From Sphingobacterium lactis (GTDB lineage Bacteria > Bacteroidota > Bacteroidia > Sphingobacteriales > Sphingobacteriaceae): a stretch of 64,000 nucleotides of DNA. This document shows positions 8,064-16,440 of the stretch, one piece after another (within the stretch, counting starts at the first letter, position 1; each line of letters opens with the position of its first letter). Position numbers and translations under genes: made by a program. The notes beneath the pieces are model-generated. The model worked only from the letters and a program-made list of their open reading frames with translations. It did not search any database and had not been told where the DNA came from. The stretch covers positions 3,534,001 to 3,598,000 of the forward strand of contig NZ_CP049246.1 in NCBI RefSeq assembly GCF_011046555.1, in the 5' to 3' direction.

Positions 8064-8693
8064 ATGAACTTATTACAAGACTTACAATGGAGATACGCTA
8101 CTAAAAAAATGACTGGCGCTCCTGTAGACCAAGAAAAAGTTGACTACATCACTGAGGCTGCGCGCTTAGCCCCTACCTCATCAGGTCTTCATCCATTCAA
8201 GATCATTGAAATCAGCAACCCAGATATTAAAAAGGAAATTCAACCGCTTGCCTATAACCAATCGCAAATTGTTGACGCATCACACCTTTTGATCTTTGCA
8301 GCATACGATGAATATACACAAGAACGTGTTGATTCCGTATTCCAACAACAAGCGGAAGAACGCAACTTGCCGCATGGTTTCGCAGATGACTATAAGAACA
8401 GTTTATTTGCTCGTTTTCAACAGCAGACCAAGGATCAACATTTTGAGCATGCTGCCCGCCAAGCCTATATTGGTTTTGGATTGGCCATTGCCGCAGCGGC
8501 AGAACAACGTATTGACGCGACCCCGATGGAAGGATTCGACAATGCTGCTCTTGACCAATACTTAGGATTGAACGAACTGGGTCTTCGCTCGGTAACCATC
8601 CTGGCACTGGGCCACAGAGACACGGAGAATGACTGGTTGGTGAACCTGAAAAAGGTGCGCATTGCCAAAGAAAACTTCATCATCAACAAATAG
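8064..8693 (+). CDS. NAD(P)H-dependent nitroreductase family oxidoreductase
   Basis: 209 residues, typical of the NfsB-like FMN flavoproteins. The N-terminal RYATKKM segment, then RLAPTSSGLHPFKIIEI (FMN phosphate and ring contacts), the middle AYIGFGLAIAAAAEQRIDATPMEGF, and the C-terminal GLRSVTILALGHRD motif are all characteristic. It reduces nitroaromatics, quinones or flavins using NAD(P)H in the cytoplasm. It is the second gene of the TetR operon and is followed by a terminator, so its expression is probably governed by that regulator. Confidence 0.92.
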   Translation: MNLLQDLQWRYATKKMTGAPVDQEKVDYITEAARLAPTSSGLHPFKIIEISNPDIKKEIQPLAYNQSQIVDASHLLIFAAYDEYTQERVDSVFQQQAEERNLPHGFADDYKNSLFARFQQQTKDQHFEHAARQAYIGFGLAIAAAAEQRIDATPMEGFDNAALDQYLGLNELGLRSVTILALGHRDTENDWLVNLKKVRIAKENFIINK

Positions 8694-8717
8694 TTTTAGT
8701 TGAATTCCTATATAAAC

Positions 8718-8754
8718 AAAGAGAGCCTTCCTTTCGGAAAAGCTCTCTTTTTTG
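8718..8754. terminator. Bidirectional terminator between nitroreductase and DUF805 genes
   Basis: AAAGAGAGC / GCTCTCTTT with an inner TTCC/GGAA pairing; A run on one side and T run on the other. Serves both convergent genes. Confidence 0.9.
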
Positions 8755-8774
8755 TATTGTTTCACTGCTGTTCC

Positions 8775-9089
8775 TTAAGAAGTAACAGTGCGCTCGATCT
8801 TCACATCTTCTTTCGGCATGGCCGCCAAATAAATATTCGCTCCAGGAATGAGGAAATACCAACGGTTGATGCCGGCATCCTGCAACCTGCGAAAGCCAAG
8901 GGCTAACATCGGAAGGAAGGTAACCCCTACCAAAGCATATTTTAACCATTCTGGACCGATACGGTTACCAACAATGCTCAGTGCGAAGTAACCCAGCCAC
9001 ACGAACCCATAGAAGTACCAAAATTCGCGTAGTGATGACTTACCTGAAAACTTAAACATATTCCTGAATGGATCGATGATGTAGTTCAT
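8775..9089 (-). CDS. DUF805 family small membrane protein
   Basis: 104 residues. The start MNYIIDPFRNMFKFSGKSSLREFWYF and the motif GFRRLQDAGINRWYFLIP near residue 65-80 match DUF805, a family of small inner-membrane proteins with three to four hydrophobic segments and unknown function. Two to three membrane segments are visible here. The tail is charged. It stands alone between two terminated units. Confidence 0.9.
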   Translation of the reverse strand: MNYIIDPFRNMFKFSGKSSLREFWYFYGFVWLGYFALSIVGNRIGPEWLKYALVGVTFLPMLALGFRRLQDAGINRWYFLIPGANIYLAAMPKEDVKIERTVTS

Positions 9090-9211
9090 AATTTTAAAAA
9101 GCTTTAGCGGTTAATAATTTGTTGAATTAAAAATACAAAAAAATATCGTTTATTTAAACAACCTCTTCCAAATTATTTTATTTTGAGGCAAAATTAGTAT
9201 TTTGAATTTCA

Positions 9212-9841
9212 ATGCACATAAATACCATGACATCAAAAGAAAAAATGAAAGCCGGTGAGCCCTATATAGCCAGTGGCGACGAACTGTTCAAGGAAAGACA
9301 ACATGCGAAGGTGGAACTCCAGAAATTCAATGGCATGGATCCCACCAAGATCAAGGCCAGGAACAAGATCTTAAAGCAGCTGCTCGGAAAAACAGGACAA
9401 CGATTCTTTTTTGAACCGCCATTTCTTTGCGATTATGGCTACAACATTGAAGTTGGCGAGAATTTCTACGCGAATTACAACCTGACGATCCTGGACTGTG
9501 CCAAAGTCAGCATAGGTGATGATGTCATGATCGCTCCGAATGTTAGCCTATTCACGGCAGGGCATCCCGTGGATGCGGAACTGCGTGTTGCCGGTTGGGA
9601 ATTTGCCCTTCCGATAACCATCGGGAATAGGGTTTGGATAGGTGGACAAACCGTCATCAACCCCGGTGTTACCATCGGCGACAATACGGTAATCGGTTCC
9701 GGTTCTGTGGTCACCAAGGACATCCCCTCGAATGTGGTCGCCGCAGGGAATCCTTGCCGCGTTATTCGGGAAATCGGAGAACAGGACAAGATCTATTATG
9801 CGAAAGGTCGGAAATTTGACCTGCATGAGGAAAAATCATAA
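9212..9841 (+). CDS. maa: Maltose O-acetyltransferase-type hexapeptide transferase
   Basis: 209 residues, normal for the LacA/Maa group of acetyl-CoA-dependent sugar O-acetyltransferases. An N-terminal Mac domain (KMKAGEPYIASGDELFKERQ) is followed by a left-handed beta-helix with hexapeptide repeats (IGDDVMIAPNV, ITIGNRVWIGG, VTIGDNTVIGSGSVV). The catalytic histidine is in FTAGHPVD (His118). The conserved tail AAGNPCRVIREI is complete. The ATG at 9227 is an alternative start; the Mac domain begins after it either way. Cytoplasmic; physiological acceptor unknown. Confidence 0.9.
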   Translation: MHINTMTSKEKMKAGEPYIASGDELFKERQHAKVELQKFNGMDPTKIKARNKILKQLLGKTGQRFFFEPPFLCDYGYNIEVGENFYANYNLTILDCAKVSIGDDVMIAPNVSLFTAGHPVDAELRVAGWEFALPITIGNRVWIGGQTVINPGVTIGDNTVIGSGSVVTKDIPSNVVAAGNPCRVIREIGEQDKIYYAKGRKFDLHEEKS

Positions 9842-9845
9842 AATA

Positions 9846-9878
9846 AAAATACCTGAGGTGGGGAACCCCAGGTATTTT
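9846..9878. terminator. Hairpin/terminator after the acetyltransferase, attached to a 35-bp repeat
   Basis: AAAATACCTG / CAGGTATTTT with a G/C-rich inner part. It directly follows the maa stop codon. Its right arm runs into a 35-bp segment repeated at 15543. Confidence 0.7.
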
Positions 9879-9902
9879 ACCAAACCAATTATTAACCTAA
9901 AT
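9868..9902. repeat. 35-bp exact dispersed repeat, copy 1
   Basis: The segment beginning CCAGGTATTTTACC and ending ATTATTAACCTAAAT recurs without mismatch at 15543-15577. Both copies are preceded by a hairpin whose right arm is the first part of the repeat. The AATTATTAACC tail resembles leaders that I associate with SusC-type genes in this family (inference). Confidence 0.85.
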
Positions 9903-10204
9903 TATGAAATTATGAATTTACTATCTTAAACGTTTACTAAAACGCTTTATTATATTCCATTCCGAATTTTTTCACCATGCATATCCGGTAAAACAGATAC
10001 CACCCTTCGTTCAAAAAATCCACCACATCCCAGGCAATCAGGAAATCCACCACATAATTTCCTAAGACCACAAATCCACACACTGTTCCTTTCGAGAAAT
10101 TTTCTCTAAAAAATTATATTCTATAATTAAAATTATTCAATAAAATGGAATAATATTTAATAATATATTAATATTAGACCGTTCGAATTTTTAAATCCTA
10201 AAAT
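9903..10204. other. AT-rich intergenic stretch, no gene seen
   Basis: Very AT-rich, with only a few 2-10 codon reading frames. Apart from the repeat at its left end and the promoter box at its right end I see nothing in it. Confidence 0.6.
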
Positions 10205-10212
10205 TACTTTTG
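10205..10212 (+). promoter_or_regulatory. -7 box TACTTTTG of the esterase-TonB receptor-EEP operon
   Basis: Exact TAnnTTTG match, 21 nt before the ATG at 10234, with a weak TTCG at the -33 position 19 bp upstream. Confidence 0.55.
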
Positions 10213-10233
10213 CCTGCAGTTAATTTAAGATTT

Positions 10234-11127
10234 ATGAAAAAGCGTACAGCGTACAAATTTTATTTGCTGTCTGTGCTGATGACCCTCACCTTCAGTTCTT
10301 GCGAAAAGGAAAAGGAAATAGCCATCGGTACCAGGCAGGAAAACCAAAGGCTCTATGATGTTCAATACGGCACAGGCCTACGGAGAGAGATGGATGTTTT
10401 CCTTCACGAGGACAGATCCAGCGACAAACCATTCATTATTTTCCTGCACGGCGGATCCTGGGAATACGGCAACAAGCTCCTTCTATCGGGGATGCAGGAA
10501 AATGTACTCAAAAAGGGGTACTCTTCAGCTTCCATCAATTATTCGTTCGTCAACCTGACAACGGATTACAAAAAACTAATGGATGATGTCCACGCCTCAA
10601 TTAATCAGATCCAGAAAAACGCATCCAACTGGAACATTCGTCCGAACCAATACATCCTGGTCGGCCATAGTGCTGGCGCGCACCTTTCCCTCCTTTACGC
10701 CTACAACTACCAGCGAAAAGGTGAAGTGAAAGGCGTAGTTTCCCTAGCGGGTCCAACGGACTTTTCCGATGAAAAATTGGTATTGGAGATGGTCAAAAAG
10801 AACCATCCATTGATTAAGCAGATTGAATTGATGGCAGGCATCGGCATTAGCCGTCTTTTCCCACTGCCAGTTCCGGAGCAATTCATCAACGCAAGTCCAT
10901 TGCACAACATCGAAAATCCGATTCCTACCCTCCTTATCCATGGTACTGAAGATAAAACAGTGGATATCTCACAGAGTGTAGCACTTTCCAAGGTGCTTAC
11001 CGAGAAAAAAATAGCGAACGAATTCATCAAATTGGAATCCGCCAGCCATATGTTGGGTCTATTTGAGACCGAGGATAAATACAACCTTACAAACCTGTTA
11101 ATCAATTGGGTAGAAAAAAACAATTAA
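10234..11127 (+). CDS. Lipoprotein alpha/beta hydrolase (esterase/carboxylesterase type)
   Basis: 297 residues from the ATG at 10234; a start at 10210 would overlap the promoter box. A lipoprotein signal with lipobox FSSC puts the lipidated Cys at 23. The hydrolase domain has the HGG oxyanion motif of hormone-sensitive-lipase/BD-FAE esterases (FLHGGSWEYGN, His72-Gly-Gly), nucleophile GHSAGAH with Ser146, an acid in IHGTEDKTV and a His in SASHMLG. It is therefore a predicted surface or periplasmic serine esterase. The TonB receptor gene starts 2 bp after its stop codon, so it is very likely that both handle the same ligand, perhaps an ester-containing siderophore, lipid or similar compound; this is inference. 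Confidence 0.87.
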   Translation: MKKRTAYKFYLLSVLMTLTFSSCEKEKEIAIGTRQENQRLYDVQYGTGLRREMDVFLHEDRSSDKPFIIFLHGGSWEYGNKLLLSGMQENVLKKGYSSASINYSFVNLTTDYKKLMDDVHASINQIQKNASNWNIRPNQYILVGHSAGAHLSLLYAYNYQRKGEVKGVVSLAGPTDFSDEKLVLEMVKKNHPLIKQIELMAGIGISRLFPLPVPEQFINASPLHNIENPIPTLLIHGTEDKTVDISQSVALSKVLTEKKIANEFIKLESASHMLGLFETEDKYNLTNLLINWVEKNN

Positions 11128-11129
11128 TC

Positions 11130-13922
11130 ATGAGTGCACTAAAAACCAGTTTATTACTTTCCTTTTTCATTATCCTTTCTGGGATTTCCTATGCCCAGAG
11201 CATCAAATTATCCGGCAGGATTACCGATATCCAAGGCAATCCCCTTCCGGAGGCAAACGTAAAAATCAAACCGGCACAGGCGAAATCCGATGCCAATGGA
11301 CAATATAGCCTTGCTGTTCCCGCTATCGGGCAATATGAGGTGGAGGTTATCCTTATGGGTTTCGAAAAGATCAACCAATCCATCACGGTTCAAGGTGATA
11401 ACCAGGCCCTTGATTTCAAATTGTTACCTGCGGATTATCAGATCCAAGAGGTGATGATCAGTACGCAGAAAAGGGTGCAGAACAAGATCGATGTGCCGAT
11501 CACGATCGATGTACTTGGTGGCCAAAAGCTGAACAAGTTAAATCTCCAGGAGCTGAACGAATTGTCAGCTTTCACACCAGGTGTCCAATTGGAAATCCAG
11601 AGCGCTAACAATCCGGCATTCGCTATCCGTGGTATCACTTCGGACAACTTGGATCCTCGCTCCCAACCACGCGTTTCCCTATCGATGGATGCCGTTTCCA
11701 TTTCCCGTCCATCGCTCGCCGTTGCGGAGCTGTACGACATGGAGCGTGTTGAGATTGCCAAAGGTCCACAGGGGACATTATTGGGTCGCTCCGCGCAGAT
11801 CGGCGCCATCAACCTGATCCGCAAAAAACCAGTGAAGGATCAATTGGTAGATTTTAAAGCACAGTACGGTAACTACAACAAACGCCTTATCAATGGTATG
11901 TACAACTACGGTTCTGAAACATCAGCTTTTGCGAACCGTTTTGCATTCGCTTACAATGCACAAGATGGCTTTGTCAAGAACCTTTCCGGCGGAAGATTAA
12001 ATGGCAAGAACACGCTTGCATTCCGTAACTCCAGTCGTTTTTTCCTGAAGAATGACGGGACAATGGACTTGGTACTGAGCTACCAGCGCGACGATGCACC
12101 AGGGACCTCTTTCAAGAGCGGTGTATGGAGACCGAAGAATGGTGACCTGAAGCCATCCACCTTTGCCGACCTAGACAGAGGCAAGGATTTGGGAATCGAA
12201 CGGGATGTGTACAGTGCGACTTTCCTTCAGGATCACAAACTCTCCGACACTTGGACGTTATCTACGGTAACGGGCTTTAACCGCTACTTCGCTCGCGAAA
12301 ACTTTGACGCAGACGGAACAGCAGCGCCAGTTTTAAATCCTACGGATCGCTCATACGGCAATCAGTTCTCGCAAGAATTGCGCTTGAACTATGATAAAGG
12401 TTCGAAATTCAATGGATTTGTCGGCCTAAATTATTTCTTCGAGAACTCCAAAGAGCATGTAAACCTAAGGGTCAATGAACAATATCTGTTCCCGGCTTTT
12501 GTTTCAGGTCAGATCAGTGACCAAATTATTCAACAGTTACCCAGTGTGTTGAAAATGATTCCTGCCGCTGAAAAATTGAACATCGCTCAATATGGCGGAT
12601 TGATCAATCCAGCGGTGAACAGATTGTTCCCGTCACAGTCCCCATTATTGCTCAACGGTGTTCCACAACCGACGACTACGCTCCCAAATCTATACAAGAT
12701 TTTTGCGCAGGAGTTGAGTTCATTCAACATTATGCCTTTTATTCCAGAGCAATATCGCGGCATAGCAAACTGGATGATTCCAAACGGTTTAATCAGTCCA
12801 GAGGTATTGGAAGGCTTAGTGGGTACGTATGCGCCGGAACAAGCAGAGTTGCTCAACAGCATCTCCTCAGCGCCATTGAACCCAAACCACAATGAATCGT
12901 ACAGCATGATCGGAAAGACCCATTCCTTTGATATCTTCATGGATGGAACCTATTCCCTGACCGAGAAATTAAAACTTACTGCCGGTATCCGCGGTACCTA
13001 CGAGCGTATCACGGGTGCTTACCAATCGCAGGAAACGACAGACCCAAGCATCATCGCGCAGTTCAGGAACAAGAACAACAACTTGCTTTCGCCCGTTGCC
13101 AATGAATGGATTACCGAGTTCAAGGACTATGTCTCCTATGTTGGCCGTTTGGCGATGAACTATAAGTTCCACCCTTCCCACAACGTCTATGCTACGGTTT
13201 CGAAAGGCCGTAGACCTCCGGTATTGTATGTATGGCCAGGTGCTAGCAAAAACCTGAAACCTGAAATCGTATGGAACTATGAATTGGGCGTTAAAGGGGT
13301 GCACAACAATATCCTTTCGTACTCCCTAGCCGGATATTACTACGATTGGTCCAGCTTCCAGACCACCCGTTTGGTCCCTGTTGATGGGGTAATCGGTTTG
13401 CAGCAGGTTGCTGAAGATGCCGGAAAGGCGAGATCTTTTGGTGTGGAATCAAGCGTGGAATACCAGATTATGAAGTTCATGAACATCTACGGAAATTACG
13501 CTTTTGTGGACGCGAAATTCAATGACAAGGATTCCGATGGAAATACGCAATTGTATTCCGGAAACACCTTCAGAATGACGCCAAAGCACAGCTTTACCGT
13601 TGGAATGGACATCACACAGATGATCGACGAGAAAAAACAGATCTACTTCAGACCGAATTACAGCTATAAATCAAAAGTCTATTTTGAGGATGACAACCGC
13701 GAATACCTCTCCCAAAAAGGGTACGCCATCATGAATGCAACAGTAGGTATTAAATTTTTCAGTACGGCTAAGAGAACCATGGATATCTCCCTATTCGGAA
13801 AGAATATCTTGGATCAGAAATTCATCATGGACGCTGGAAACTCAGGTGATAATATCGGTTTGCCAACCTTCGTGGCAGGCGCGAGAGGAACCTACGGTGT
13901 ATCACTTGGTGTAAGTCTATAA
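11130..13922 (+). CDS. TonB-dependent outer-membrane receptor
   Basis: 930 residues from the ATG 2 bp after the esterase stop codon. Signal peptide 1-22 (cut near SYAQ), then an N-terminal carboxypeptidase-regulatory-like beta-sandwich (about 25-100: LSGRITDIQGNPLPEANV), a plug domain (about 110-230, including RGITSDNLDPRSQPRVSLSMD and MERVEIAKGPQGTLLGRSAQIGAINLI) and a 22-strand barrel ending in GVSLGVSL. It lacks the SusC signature and has no SusD partner, so it belongs to the siderophore/vitamin-like receptors. Unusual is a long, proline- and leucine-rich insert of roughly 130 residues (about 460-590) that should be an extracellular loop or helical lid. Ligand unknown; genes on both sides encode hydrolases. 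Confidence 0.9.
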   Translation: MSALKTSLLLSFFIILSGISYAQSIKLSGRITDIQGNPLPEANVKIKPAQAKSDANGQYSLAVPAIGQYEVEVILMGFEKINQSITVQGDNQALDFKLLPADYQIQEVMISTQKRVQNKIDVPITIDVLGGQKLNKLNLQELNELSAFTPGVQLEIQSANNPAFAIRGITSDNLDPRSQPRVSLSMDAVSISRPSLAVAELYDMERVEIAKGPQGTLLGRSAQIGAINLIRKKPVKDQLVDFKAQYGNYNKRLINGMYNYGSETSAFANRFAFAYNAQDGFVKNLSGGRLNGKNTLAFRNSSRFFLKNDGTMDLVLSYQRDDAPGTSFKSGVWRPKNGDLKPSTFADLDRGKDLGIERDVYSATFLQDHKLSDTWTLSTVTGFNRYFARENFDADGTAAPVLNPTDRSYGNQFSQELRLNYDKGSKFNGFVGLNYFFENSKEHVNLRVNEQYLFPAFVSGQISDQIIQQLPSVLKMIPAAEKLNIAQYGGLINPAVNRLFPSQSPLLLNGVPQPTTTLPNLYKIFAQELSSFNIMPFIPEQYRGIANWMIPNGLISPEVLEGLVGTYAPEQAELLNSISSAPLNPNHNESYSMIGKTHSFDIFMDGTYSLTEKLKLTAGIRGTYERITGAYQSQETTDPSIIAQFRNKNNNLLSPVANEWITEFKDYVSYVGRLAMNYKFHPSHNVYATVSKGRRPPVLYVWPGASKNLKPEIVWNYELGVKGVHNNILSYSLAGYYYDWSSFQTTRLVPVDGVIGLQQVAEDAGKARSFGVESSVEYQIMKFMNIYGNYAFVDAKFNDKDSDGNTQLYSGNTFRMTPKHSFTVGMDITQMIDEKKQIYFRPNYSYKSKVYFEDDNREYLSQKGYAIMNATVGIKFFSTAKRTMDISLFGKNILDQKFIMDAGNSGDNIGLPTFVAGARGTYGVSLGVSL

Positions 13923-13924
13923 TC

Positions 13925-14911
13925 ATGAAGCGTATATTTTATTTTTTATTGATCACCCTGGCCTTCATCGGCATTCCGTTAATTGTCTTCTACCTTTGGG
14001 CAAGTTCCGGAACATCGGAGGAAAGTGCTATTAGCGGGATAAAACAGCTTCCGAACACGGCACAACGCACCGAATTCCCTGGGGACTCCACGGTCAGCAT
14101 CATGACCTATAATATCGGTTACCTGAGCGGCATGACGAACAACCTTTCCGTTAAGGCCAACAAGGAGTTCCATGACGCCAATATGGCCGTCATGAAAGAT
14201 TATCTAAAGGGAAACCAGCCGGACATCATTGCATTCCAGGAGATCGACTACGGGTCGAAGCGCAGCTTTGAAACCGACCAGGAGCAGGAAATCGCACAGG
14301 GCATTTACCCGTTTGCCGCAAGAGCGGTGAACTGGAACAAAAATTACCTTCCCTTTCCGCACTGGCCAATTTCGGTGCATTTCCGAAAGGTCATCTCCGG
14401 ACAATCGGTCATTTCCAAGTTCCCGATTACAGAGCAACAAATCGATACGCTATCCCGCGTGCAGGACGAACCCTTCTATTACAGGGATTTCTACCTGAAC
14501 CGTTTGGCACAGATCTGTACCCTAAAGGTAGGGAACCAGCAGATCATGGTCATCAATGTTCACCTAGAAGCTTTTGATCGCGATACCCGTCAGATTCACT
14601 CGGAAAGAGTCTTGAAATTATTTCAGGATTATAGCCAGAAATTCCCAACCATCATTGTGGGGGATTTCAACAGCGACCCGAATGAGGACGAATCAACGAT
14701 TAGGTCTTTCTTTGATCAGGGTATTGCATCGGCAGCAGTACAGGGAGATATAAATCTCTTTACCTACCCTGCCGACAAACCCGATGTTCGGATAGACTAT
14801 ATTTTTTACAGTCCGCATTTCGAACTGTTGGAAAGTAAAGTTGTAAAAGAAGTGGGTGATATCTCAGATCATTTGCCCGTATATGCGAAGCTGAAACTAA
14901 AGCCTTTTTAA
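13925..14911 (+). CDS. Endonuclease/exonuclease/phosphatase (EEP) family protein, membrane-anchored
   Basis: 328 residues. An N-terminal hydrophobic segment (about 4-26) is an uncleaved anchor or signal, putting the domain in the periplasm. EEP motifs are complete: TYNIGYL, PDIIAFQEID (metal Glu), VINVHLEAFD, IVGDFNSDP, RIDYIFY and ISDHLPVYA. Members hydrolyse phosphodiesters or phosphomonoesters (DNase I, sphingomyelinase, inositol phosphatases). The start codon is 2 bp after the TonB receptor stop, so it is the third gene of the operon. A role in removing a phosphate group from the imported ligand is inferred. A strong terminator follows. Confidence 0.9.
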   Translation: MKRIFYFLLITLAFIGIPLIVFYLWASSGTSEESAISGIKQLPNTAQRTEFPGDSTVSIMTYNIGYLSGMTNNLSVKANKEFHDANMAVMKDYLKGNQPDIIAFQEIDYGSKRSFETDQEQEIAQGIYPFAARAVNWNKNYLPFPHWPISVHFRKVISGQSVISKFPITEQQIDTLSRVQDEPFYYRDFYLNRLAQICTLKVGNQQIMVINVHLEAFDRDTRQIHSERVLKLFQDYSQKFPTIIVGDFNSDPNEDESTIRSFFDQGIASAAVQGDINLFTYPADKPDVRIDYIFYSPHFELLESKVVKEVGDISDHLPVYAKLKLKPF

Positions 14912-14934
14912 ACAACAATTTCATATGATCTCTA

Positions 14935-14965
14935 GGGGGCCGTCAGCATGACGGCCCCCTTTATT
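14935..14965 (+). terminator. Terminator of the esterase-receptor-EEP operon
   Basis: GGGGGCCGTCA / TGACGGCCCCC, a perfect 11-bp stem with a 3-nt loop followed by TTTATTT. Confidence 0.93.
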
Positions 14966-15005
14966 TGTAACTGATTTTTATGAAGACAAATTAGGCAATT
15001 AGGGT

Positions 15006-15124
15006 ACCTTGTCTGAGGTGCTTCCGAGGTGAGAGCGTGGTCAGAGCGTGGTGAGAGCGTGTCTATGGATGGGCTCCACCACGCTCTCACCTCGAACGGA
15101 ATACGCTAGGACCTCAGACAAGGT
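15006..15124. repeat. About 120-bp palindromic element, copy 1
   Basis: Outer perfect 14-bp inverted repeat ACCTTGTCTGAGGT (15006-15019) with 15111-15124; nested inside it a perfect 17-bp inverted repeat 15025-15041 with 15078-15094. The left half carries three tandem 11-mers GTGAGAGCGTG, GTCAGAGCGTG, GTGAGAGCGTG at 15029-15061. A related element lies at 51151-51272. The function is unknown; it could be a non-autonomous mobile or REP-like element. Confidence 0.85.
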
Positions 15125-15211
15125 CCCTCCATGCCCTATGGCAAATAGCCGCAGATTTTAATAAAGTTCACCTAGAACTGCATAGGATCAATAAATTACG
15201 AATATGGAAAT

Positions 15212-15222
15212 GTGAGAGCGTG
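15212..15222. repeat. Isolated GTGAGAGCGTG 11-mer downstream of the palindrome
   Basis: The same 11-mer as in the palindromic element, 88 bp beyond its right end. The related element at 51 kb has GTGACAGCGTG at nearly the same distance (51358). Confidence 0.6.
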
Positions 15223-15519
15223 GGGTAGGAATCAAAATTTTAATAATGACAAATTAAAATTGCGGATTCGAAGGCAAAACCAGCGGATTGTTTTTGAATT
15301 TTAAAAAAAGAAAATTGATTTGAATTTTGAGGGCAATCGAGGTGTTATTTGATTGTAATATAGGTAATTAAAATGGTGTGTAAAAATTTATCGAGATTTT
15401 TCTTACTGTTAAAAACAACTAGTTTATGCTATCGGAAGCAGTGATGATATCCTTTTCAACTATTCATTTGCTATTGTGCCTGCCCACGTCCGAAACACAT
15501 TTTCAAATAGCCCAAAAAC

Positions 15520-15553
15520 AAAAATACCCGGAGCGGAGAACTCCAGGTATTTT
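15520..15553. terminator. Hairpin/terminator attached to repeat copy 2
   Basis: AAAATACC..GGAG / CTCC.GGTATTTT. It may terminate the minus-strand gene at 15713; its right arm starts the 35-bp repeat, as at 9846. Confidence 0.6.
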
Positions 15554-15577
15554 ACCAAACCAATTATTAACCTAAAT
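15543..15577. repeat. 35-bp exact dispersed repeat, copy 2
   Basis: Identical to 9868-9902 over all 35 bp; the sequences diverge immediately after. Confidence 0.85.
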
Positions 15578-15712
15578 ATTTTCTATTTATCTAGATACCC
15601 TATAAACGAGAATATTTTAGGAATATTACACTGATTTAATAATTTTTTTAAATTAAATTAGCAAAAACAGCTAACTTAATTGATTTTCAGCAATTTATAA
15701 ATTAAAAAAATA

Positions 15713-16369
15713 TTAACTTCCTGAAATTACGTCAACAACTTTATCCGATATTTTGGTAATATCCGATTTTAAGCCGACCATAATGCTGAGGACATGTACG
15801 GGCATATCCTGCATCTTGCGGAAGTTCCGGAGGTAACCAACCTCCATCCCTAGGAAGAAACCTTTGAATTTATAATCCGATCCGATTCCGACCTTAACAC
15901 CGGGAGAGATGGAATATTTATAATCCAATTCGACAATCTTTTCGTTGGCCATATCCTGTGCCCGGGGTTCGACATTTAAGATTCCTGCCGGACCGAAATA
16001 CGCATAGGAGTTTAACCGTTGCATCTGTCTGCGCATACCGCCTGCCAAACTCAAGGCATACATGGTTGCGCGCGCATTTTTCAACACGCGATTATATTGG
16101 CTATCCTCAAACTGTTGGTCGTAACCGAAGCTCATGGTGTACAGCGTAGGCTGCAGATAATACTTTGGATTCTTCAAGGAAATATCCAATCCCAAACTAC
16201 CCGTGAATAGTTTTGGAGACAGCACCTTGTTTGTTTTCCCCAATGGGAACGAAAGTCCTGTTCCACCAAAATAGTAGACCTTTTTATAGTGTATTGTATC
16301 CGCACCCGTTTGGGCAGATGAGGTAGAAATAACGATAAAAAATAAAGATAAAAGTACTATGTTTTTCAT
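15713..16369 (-). CDS. Exported outer-membrane beta-barrel-like protein, function unknown
   Basis: 218 residues from the ATG at 16369 (a GTG two codons earlier is possible but not preferred). Residues 1-21 form a signal peptide cut near SSAQ. The body has alternating hydrophobic strands with many aromatic residues (YYFGGTGLSFPLG, KYYLQPTLYTMSFGYDQQ, FKGFFLGMEVGYLRNF), resembling small PorT-like or OmpW-like barrels of Bacteroidota. It does not end in a clear aromatic barrel terminus. Gene stands alone. I do not recognise a precise family. Confidence 0.75.
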   Translation of the reverse strand: MKNIVLLSLFFIVISTSSAQTGADTIHYKKVYYFGGTGLSFPLGKTNKVLSPKLFTGSLGLDISLKNPKYYLQPTLYTMSFGYDQQFEDSQYNRVLKNARATMYALSLAGGMRRQMQRLNSYAYFGPAGILNVEPRAQDMANEKIVELDYKYSISPGVKVGIGSDYKFKGFFLGMEVGYLRNFRKMQDMPVHVLSIMVGLKSDITKISDKVVDVISGS

Positions 16370-16440
16370 GGGCACCGCGTGTATTATTGTTTAACAATAA
16401 TAACCATTAAAATGTTTCCGAATTAGCTAAATACTATGGA

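Larger units (their letters stand above)
14966..15712. other. Gene-free stretch with repeat elements
   Basis: No ORF with credible coding character on either strand. It contains the palindromic element at 15006-15124, a satellite 11-mer at 15212-15222 and the hairpin plus 35-bp repeat at 15520-15577. The rest is AT-rich. Confidence 0.7.
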
